From positions 372,001 through 436,000 of the forward strand of contig CAWINT010000008.1 of assembly GCA_963837515.1 (NCBI GenBank): a stretch of 64,000 nucleotides of DNA, in the 5' to 3' direction. The notes under the pieces are model-generated. The model was not told the origin of the DNA. It searched no databases and saw only the letters and a program-made list of their open reading frames with translations. Positions 58,776 to 64,000 of this stretch are shown here, piece after piece (within the stretch, counting starts at the first letter, position 1; every line of letters starts with the position of its first letter). The translations under genes were made by a program, and so were the position numbers. The DNA is from RYN-230 sp963837515. GTDB lineage: Bacteria; Actinomycetota; Actinomycetes; Streptosporangiales; Streptosporangiaceae.

Positions 58776-58833
58776 GTGCCCGCCATCACCAGTCCCGGTG
58801 ACATCCGCCCGGGTCGGCCATGACAAACCACAC
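58776..58833. repeat. 58-bp conserved upstream repeat, copy 2
   Basis: Partner of 58132-58189, 79 bp upstream of the small membrane gene. Same paired tgaca spacing. Confidence 0.65.
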
Positions 58834-59141
58834 GTCCCGCGCCTGGATCCCGGATCGAACCGCCGGCCCCGGTTCCCGGCCACCCTCCGCGTAGGGGCGC
58901 CATCACGACAGCAGAAACGCCAATGCTGAAGCTGTCAGAGCTTGGCTTGGAGAAAGCTACAGCGAAGAGCAAGCGAGCGATGGCGCCGTCCATCTTGAAG
59001 GCGGCTCCGGATCGGCTTTGAGCCCGTCCGTATGGCGACCGTTCTGCGCATGATCGTCTAGGGGTGGGAAGGAGACAGATCACCAGGCCATCGTGTCTCA
59101 GATAGGTCGTACGGTGATGATTCCTAGATCCATAAGTGGGC
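58834..59141. other. No gene seen
   Basis: Left flank of the IS630 element. No recognisable coding content. Confidence 0.4.
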
Positions 59142-59143
59142 TA

Positions 59144-60341
59144 CAGGGGTTGAATTGTCAGGATTGTCACAGGTGGTGTCTGCTCGGCGTGTCGTGGTGA
59201 CGGTGGCTGCTGGTGGGGCTACTGCGGTGTTATGAGGTATCCGGATGGTGGTGGCCTGTCCGCCGCTGGGCGGGTCAGGCGCGAGGAAGTACGGTTGCAG
59301 GCCGCGGCGTGGTTCGCGCAGGGGATCGGGCCGCCGCAGGTGGCGCGGCGGCTGCGGGTCTCGCCGAATTCGGCGTATGCATGGCGGCGGCGCTGGCGTG
59401 CTGGCGGCGAGGCCGCCTTGGCGTCCAAAGGGCCTGGTGGGGCGGTGTGCCGACTGGGTGAGGCGCAGCTGGCCCGGCTGCGAGTGGCGCTGGATGGGGG
59501 GCCGGCTGCCTGGGGCTGGGGTGAGGACCAGCGGTGGACGCTGGCCCGGGTCACCACGCTGATCGGCCGGCTGTTCCACGTGCGGTACACGCTGCGGGGC
59601 ACCTCCTATCTGCTGCACCGGATCGGGTACAGCCCGCAGGTCCCGGCGCACCGGGCGGCAGAGCGCGACGAGGACGCGATCACCGCGTGGCGGGCCGTGA
59701 CCTGGGCGAAGGTGCGAGGCTAGCGGCGGCGACCGGAGCGTGGATCTGCTTCGAGGACGAGGCTGGGCAGAACCTGCGCCCGCCCAAGGCCCGGACCTGG
59801 GCCCGCCGCGGCTGCACCCCGGTGGTCAGCGTGTCCGGCAAAGGATCCGGGCGGGTATCGGTGGCCGGGCTGGTGTGCCTTAAGCCCGGCGCGCGGGGCC
59901 GGCTGTTCTACCGGGTCCGCGTCTACCGCGGGCGCAAGGGCGAGCGCCGCTCGATGTCCGAAGCCGATTACGCGGGCCTGATCGCCGCCGCGCACCAGCA
60001 ACTGCGTGCCCCGGTCATCCTGATCTGGGATAACTTGAACACCCACATCAGCGCCACGATGCGCACGTTCATAACCTCTCACCCAGACTGGCTGACCGAG
60101 GTGCGGCTGCCCGGCTACGCCCCCGACCTCAATCCCGTCGAGGGCGCCTGGGCGAACATGAAGAACGGCCTGGGCAACCTGATGGCCCGCAACGTGGACC
60201 AGCTCGCCGCGATCATCAAGAACCGGCTCAAGCGAATCCAGTACCGGCCCGCCCTCATCGACGGGTTCCCCGCCCAGACCGGGCTCACCCTTGAACCCCA
60301 GCCACCGTAAGGAGGCGCAAATCCTGGCCCTTCAACCTCTG
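59144..60341 (+). mobile_element. IS630-family element with TA target duplication
   Basis: Inverted ends cagggg(t)tgaa.. (59144-59163) and ..ttcaacctctg (60322-60341), flanked by TA on both sides (59142-59143, 60342-60343). 1198 bp, one transposase gene in two overlapping frames. Confidence 0.85.
59232..60310 (+). CDS. IS630-family transposase in two frames (-1 shift)
   Basis: First frame from ATG 59232: HTH (GPPQVARRLRVSPNSAYAWRRRWRAGG) and winged helix (WTLARVTTLIGRLFHVRYTLRGTSYLLHRIGY), ending at a stop near 59723. The -1 frame continues LAAATGAWICFEDEAGQNLRPPKARTW (first Asp), VILIWDNLNTHISATM (second Asp) and YAPDLNPVEGAWANMKNGLGN (Glu) to the TAA at 60308-60310. All catalytic residues are present. 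The switch occurs at the same protein position as in the truncated copy at 8003, which favours a conserved two-ORF organisation with frameshifting, although the a-aaa-g seen there is absent here. Confidence 0.82.
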
Positions 60342-60345
60342 TAGC

Positions 60346-60781
60346 AGGTCAGGCTCGTGTTTCTGGTCGGCCTGAGGTGGCCTTCAAGATCGCCTGACCG
60401 TCGTTCTGGGCGTGCAGAGTGGCGTGCAGAGTTGGCACCCAGCCTCACGGACTGACCCCCGATGACACGTCGGCCGGCGTGGCGTATCGCGCCGGTTGAA
60501 CACGCGGTGGAGCGCGCCTGCGGTCCTGAGCCCGGTGCGCGAGCGAGACGAGTCTGGCCAGTGGCCCACCCTGGTTCCGGCCAGTGGTGGTCGGCGGGTA
60601 CCGCTTGGGAGACGGGCCAGGGAGATCACCGTCGCGTCCGGCCGGGGCTCCAGCGGAGGCACCTGAGGTCAGCCACGGCGGTCAGTGGCATCCGCGCACG
60701 TTCAGTTGCGAGCTGCGAGCCTGAGGCTCGTGTCAGCGCGATCCGATTCGGTGCAGATCGCCGAATAGAAAGTCCTATCGT
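60346..60781. other. Intergenic, with dispersed repeat copy B
   Basis: 60434-60528 is the second copy of the 95-bp repeat at 51981-52075. No gene supported. Confidence 0.5.
60434..60528. repeat. Dispersed 95-bp repeat, copy B
   Basis: About 80% identical to 51981-52075. Confidence 0.6.
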
Positions 60782-62386
60782 TCAGTAGTGATTTACGGGG
60801 TTGGTTAACGCCGAATTCCAATTCGGTGTCGCTGCGCCGCCCCTTTTCCGGGCCATGGCGGTAGCAGCGGCCTGGCAGGGCGAGACTATGACGCCTGTAG
60901 CTGCGATCGGGTCACCTGTCTTTCCTGCCGCGGGGAGGTTCGATCCTGGGTCATCGTCCCGGACGCGTCGTATCGGCTCGGTGATTTCGCTGAACCCGCC
61001 GTCGGGACTCATCACAATTCGCCCGGTCTCGCGCCCGTGCTTGATTCCCTCCCTCTCTCGGCGGGTCAGGCGGAGGCAGATCCGCTGGGTGAGGGTGTAC
61101 GCGAACGGGGGGCCGGCGAACACTGCTACCCGGAAGAACCAGGTAACGGCGTAGAGATTCAGGTGGATGTGGTAGGCGATCTGGTCGTTGGAGGACGCGG
61201 CCCACAGCAGCCCGTAGAAGGTGATCCCGGCCGTACCTGCCGCCGTGCGGGTCGCCGCGGCGCGGGGGCGATCCAGGAAGTGGTGCACACCCCGGTCGCC
61301 GGTGAGTCGGCTTTCGAGCAACGGATACGCCGCCAGCAGGGTGAAGAAAGCACCTGGGACGATGAGCCCGGGCACGAGCACCGCGAGGGACAGCGGATGA
61401 CCGGCCACATTGAGCTCCCAGCCCGGCATGATCCGCAACGCGCCGTCCAGGAAGCCCATGTACCAATCAGGCGCCGCTCCGGCCGAGATCGACCCCGGCT
61501 GGTAGGGCCCGTACAGCCAGATCGGGCTGACCTGCGCGAGCGTACCCAGGAGGGTGAGCACCCCGCAGGTGGCGAAGAACATGGCCACCCCGGCGGCCGG
61601 GGCGTTTTGCAGGGGTCCAGGCCGGCCGGGGCCAGCCGGGCCGGGGAAGCGGGGGTGCCCGTGCCGCCGCACCAGCCAGCGCCGCAGGACGAACAGGCCT
61701 GCCATGGAAACTGGCAGCAGCACGTGCAGCCAGTAGAGGCGCGGAATGATGCGATGGCCTGGGACGTCTCCCCCGAAGATCCAGAGCATCAGATGGGGGC
61801 CGGCCACCGGGATCGACTCGAGCACACCGCGGAGCACATCCAGGCTGCCGGACGACAGCATGTCGTCCGGCAGGATTGTGCCGGTCCACCCCACCGCCAT
61901 GCCCAGTAGGAGCAGGGTCACCCAGATCAGCCAGTTCAGCCAGCGCGGTCGGCGGAACGCGCCGGTGAAGAACAGCCGCAGCAGCCGCAGGCACACAGCT
62001 GCGACGAAGATCAGCGTCGCCCAGTGGTGGATCTGCCGCATGAGGAGCCCGCCGCGCACGTCGAAGCTGATATCCAGTGTTGACTTGTACGCGTCGCTCA
62101 TCCGGACGCCGTTGAGCTCGTGGTACGAGCCGTGGTAGATGACGCCCGTCATGCTCGGGTTGAAGAAAAATACGAGGAAGACGCCGCTGGCACACGCCAC
62201 CACGAACGAGTAGACGGCGATCTGGCTGAACAGAAACGACCAGTGGTCCGCCTGGCTGTGCCGGAGCGGCCGGGCCCCAGATCGCAGCAATCCCGTGAGG
62301 AAACTCTTCAAGTCCCTCCGGCCGGGCCGTATGCCCGCGGGCTGCGGCGGTGACTCTTGTGTGAGCGTTCCGTCATGAGACTTCAT
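60782..62386 (-). CDS. Cytochrome b subunit, QcrB-like, with altered heme ligands
   Basis: 534 residues; ATG 62386 overlaps the USP stop (ATGA). Membrane protein of the actinobacterial bc-complex cytochrome b type: FSQIAVYSFVVACASGVFLVFFF, then LLMRQIHHWATLIFVAAVCLRLLRLFFTGAFR, GWTGTILPDDMLSSGSLDVLRG, IPRLYWLHVLLPVSMAGLFVLRR, PDWYMGFLDGALRIMPGWE and a C-terminal extension. The first His of each heme pair is present (His120, His221), but the second His, 14-15 residues later, is Arg in both (Arg134; Arg235 or 236). These second His normally bind one and the same heme. No qcrA or qcrC is adjacent. Probably a specialised cytochrome b-like protein and not the respiratory QcrB. Confidence 0.85.
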   Translation of the reverse strand: MKSHDGTLTQESPPQPAGIRPGRRDLKSFLTGLLRSGARPLRHSQADHWSFLFSQIAVYSFVVACASGVFLVFFFNPSMTGVIYHGSYHELNGVRMSDAYKSTLDISFDVRGGLLMRQIHHWATLIFVAAVCLRLLRLFFTGAFRRPRWLNWLIWVTLLLLGMAVGWTGTILPDDMLSSGSLDVLRGVLESIPVAGPHLMLWIFGGDVPGHRIIPRLYWLHVLLPVSMAGLFVLRRWLVRRHGHPRFPGPAGPGRPGPLQNAPAAGVAMFFATCGVLTLLGTLAQVSPIWLYGPYQPGSISAGAAPDWYMGFLDGALRIMPGWELNVAGHPLSLAVLVPGLIVPGAFFTLLAAYPLLESRLTGDRGVHHFLDRPRAAATRTAAGTAGITFYGLLWAASSNDQIAYHIHLNLYAVTWFFRVAVFAGPPFAYTLTQRICLRLTRREREGIKHGRETGRIVMSPDGGFSEITEPIRRVRDDDPGSNLPAAGKTGDPIAATGVIVSPCQAAATAMARKRGGAATPNWNSALTNPVNHY

Positions 62387-62985
62387 GGCACGATCACCGC
62401 CGGGCACTCGGCATGCCTGGCCAGCCAGGCGGGCACCGATCCGGCGAACCTGTGCGGGAACCGTTCCGGAGCGCCGATCACGATCGCGTCCGCGCCGCGT
62501 TCGACCATGACACGGCGCAGTTCTCTCGCCGGATGGCCGAACCGCACGATCATCTCGATGTCCAGACCGGTCAGGGCAGCACCGGCGAGTTCCGTCCGCA
62601 GCCAGCGCATCCGCTCGGTGAGCGGCACGAACACAAAGCCGTCGCTCCGCCAGACATGCACCACCACCAGCCAGCCGTCCAGCCCACGGGCCATCCCCGC
62701 CGCGTACGCCAGCGCATGCCTGCTGGCGTTCGAGCCGTCGTACCCCGTAAGGATCGGATGCCGGTGCTCAGCGGACCCGCTGCCTGCCGACCTGATCCGA
62801 GGGCCACGCCGGGCACCGCGCCTGGCCTTCGGATCAGCGCCGCCCCTGCGACCGACGGGCTCGCCGGCTGGCGCTGCGGGTTCGGCCTTGGTCAGCGCAA
62901 TCCCCGCTCTGCGGGAAAGCCACCGCTTGCCGCCGGCGAACGTGACAGAGTCCGTCGCTCGCTGCAGAAAGGTTGTAACAGACAT
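62383..62985 (-). CDS. Universal stress protein family
   Basis: 200 residues, start preceded by aggag. Residues 1-75 are an Arg/Gly/Ala-rich extension. The USP domain follows: ILTGYDGSNASRHALAYAAGMA, LVVVHVWRSDG, LDIEMIVRFGHPARELRRVMVERGADAIVIGAPERF and GSVPAWLARHAECPAVIVP. The usual G-x2-G-x9-G-S/T nucleotide motif is only partly kept (GAPERFPHRFAGSV). Its stop overlaps the cytochrome b start, so the two are translated together and may act in the same energy or stress response. Confidence 0.85.
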   Translation of the reverse strand: MSVTTFLQRATDSVTFAGGKRWLSRRAGIALTKAEPAAPAGEPVGRRGGADPKARRGARRGPRIRSAGSGSAEHRHPILTGYDGSNASRHALAYAAGMARGLDGWLVVVHVWRSDGFVFVPLTERMRWLRTELAGAALTGLDIEMIVRFGHPARELRRVMVERGADAIVIGAPERFPHRFAGSVPAWLARHAECPAVIVP

Positions 62986-63671
62986 CTGCGTCTCCTAGCG
63001 CTTGCGCTTCCGCGCGACCGTAGAGCCGACGACGCGGGGCCGGCACTGGCATCAGGGTCGCGATCCGGGCGGCCGGTCGCCGTGGAAGGCCCAGCCGGGC
63101 CTACCAACAGCCAGATGCGGTAACCCGACCGCTCTCGCTCGTCGGCGCCGCCGAAACGGGCGCGCAGCCGGTGGGCGCGCGGTAGCGTTTCGGCCCGTGC
63201 AGACGGGTCGGCGTGCCCGGTCGCGGCCACTGCCGCTGGAGGTTCGCAGCGGGTTTGGCCATCGATTGTCCGGTCATGACCGTGCTCCTGGGTCGGTGCG
63301 CCGACTTCTCAGGTGCGGGTGGCCTTGCAGTTGGTAGCAGTGCCGTTGCTCCGCCACCCGGCGGGGGTCCTCACGCCAGTCGCGTTCGCGCCGGGCCCTC
63401 GGCCTCTGAATACGGACTTATTTCACCGTCATCTCCTCGGCAGTCGCTGCGCCCGGCCCAGGTGATAGCGAGGCCAGGCGTCTTGGGGAGTGGTTCTTCG
63501 AGGGACGGTACGGGCTGGCGCCGCGGTGGGGCGTCACCCAGAAGTGCGCATGCCGGTGGAAGCTTTCCGCAGCCGGCTTGCTGGCACTGTCGTGCCCGGG
63601 CCGGGCACGGGGCACGACCGTGCGGGCCGGGATCGGCTGCCGGTGCCGGGTTAGGGATCGGGCCGGGCTGA
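62986..63671. other. No gene seen
   Basis: Upstream of the USP gene. Frames on both strands lack recognisable content. Confidence 0.4.
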
Positions 63672-63770
63672 TGTCGAGGGCGACTACCAGATCCTCGGCG
63701 ATGCGTGTGTTCGGGCTGCCCGCGGCCAGCAGCGCCAGGACCTCCAGCTCGCGGCCGGTCCGCTACTCGA
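63672..63770 (-). pseudogene. LuxR HTH fragment
   Basis: Minus-strand reading RTGRELEVLALLAAGSPNTRIAEDLVVALD is the LuxR/GerE helix-turn-helix, preceded in frame by VPGLVE and a stop codon and followed by unrelated sequence. A remnant of a larger regulator whose upstream part is also degraded (ALLARLVHGP near 63905). Confidence 0.65.
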
Positions 63771-64000
63771 CCAGGCCCGGCACCGCTGTGGCGGCGTCCG
63801 GCCCGGCGCCTTGCCTGTTGCCTTTGCCGCCGAATGCCTGCAGCACCTGGCCAGGCAGCCGAACGGGACGCCACGGGCGGCGTGCTCTGTCTTATGGGCC
63901 GTGGACCAGCCGGGCCAGCAGCGCGGTCATAGGCGTGCCCGTGGGCGAACGGCCGGACATAGCCCTGCGGGCAGGCCACAGCGAGCGCCCCGGGACGGTC

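Noticed and set aside
63371..63979. 202-residue minus-strand open frame at the right edge
   Set aside because: Pro/Arg/Ala-rich composition; the only recognisable content, a LuxR HTH, lies in a different frame and is broken.

Overview
The window is very GC-rich, with GTG and ATG starts, 4-bp start/stop overlaps, a bc-complex-type cytochrome b, DesK/NarL two-component genes and a MalT-like LuxR regulator. This points to a filamentous-type actinobacterium. It cannot be placed more finely from sequence alone. The region is an accessory hot spot, not core chromosome: it holds one complete tRNA-Thr(GGT), a broken 5' copy and three partial 3' copies of that tRNA, at least eight insertion sequences, and many gene fragments.

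Layout. 0-7.6 kb: edge of a secreted Ser/Thr/Ala-rich protein, an alpha/beta hydrolase, a chimeric tRNA remnant, an IS701-like element, an AT-richer orphan membrane gene and a truncated IS21-like element. 7.68-16.7 kb: tRNA-Thr, an IS630 remnant, a frameshifted IS630, a 540-residue orphan membrane protein, and a nested transposon in which an IS5-like element contains both an IS66-like and an IS110-like element. 16.7-40.7 kb: a 24-kb segment bounded by tRNA-Thr 3' fragments. It carries SDR and HxlR remnants, an EthD-like protein, a LuxR/NB-ARC regulator, a DsrE protein, then the main cargo: a TcB-TcC fusion toxin, an encapsulin-type shell protein and a TcA-like protein. After these come a tyrosine-recombinase remnant, a serine hydrolase, and a HEPN/MNT toxin-antitoxin pair whose toxin gene is split by an IS110-type element. 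40.7-53.3 kb: a second segment bounded by tRNA fragments, carrying a thioredoxin-fold protein, an IS1634 element and a light-response module. In that module a CarH/LitR-type B12 photoreceptor is divergent from a tightly overlapping operon: FAD amine oxidase, DUF1365, CFA synthase, SDR, SRPBCC. A sugar-epimerase-like protein and a phasin-like small protein follow. 53.3-64 kb: TIG-domain remnant, an ABC exporter with its own two-component system, an IS630 copy with TA target duplication, and a USP-cytochrome b gene pair.

How it fits together. The tRNA 3' fragments at 40.67 and 53.26 kb are each flanked on both sides by paired gagtggca repeats, the arrangement of arm sites around an integrase core. 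This suggests serial accretion of integrative elements at tRNA-Thr, with the Tc toxin/encapsulin cluster and the light-response cluster as separate cargoes. The TcB-C, encapsulin and TcA genes share one strand, and each of the last two has a strong ribosome binding site. An encapsulin inside a Tc toxin operon is the most unusual feature of the window. The TcA gene, the CFA synthase gene and several transposase genes carry single-base frame breaks, so some of this cargo may be decaying, or the assembly may contain indels.
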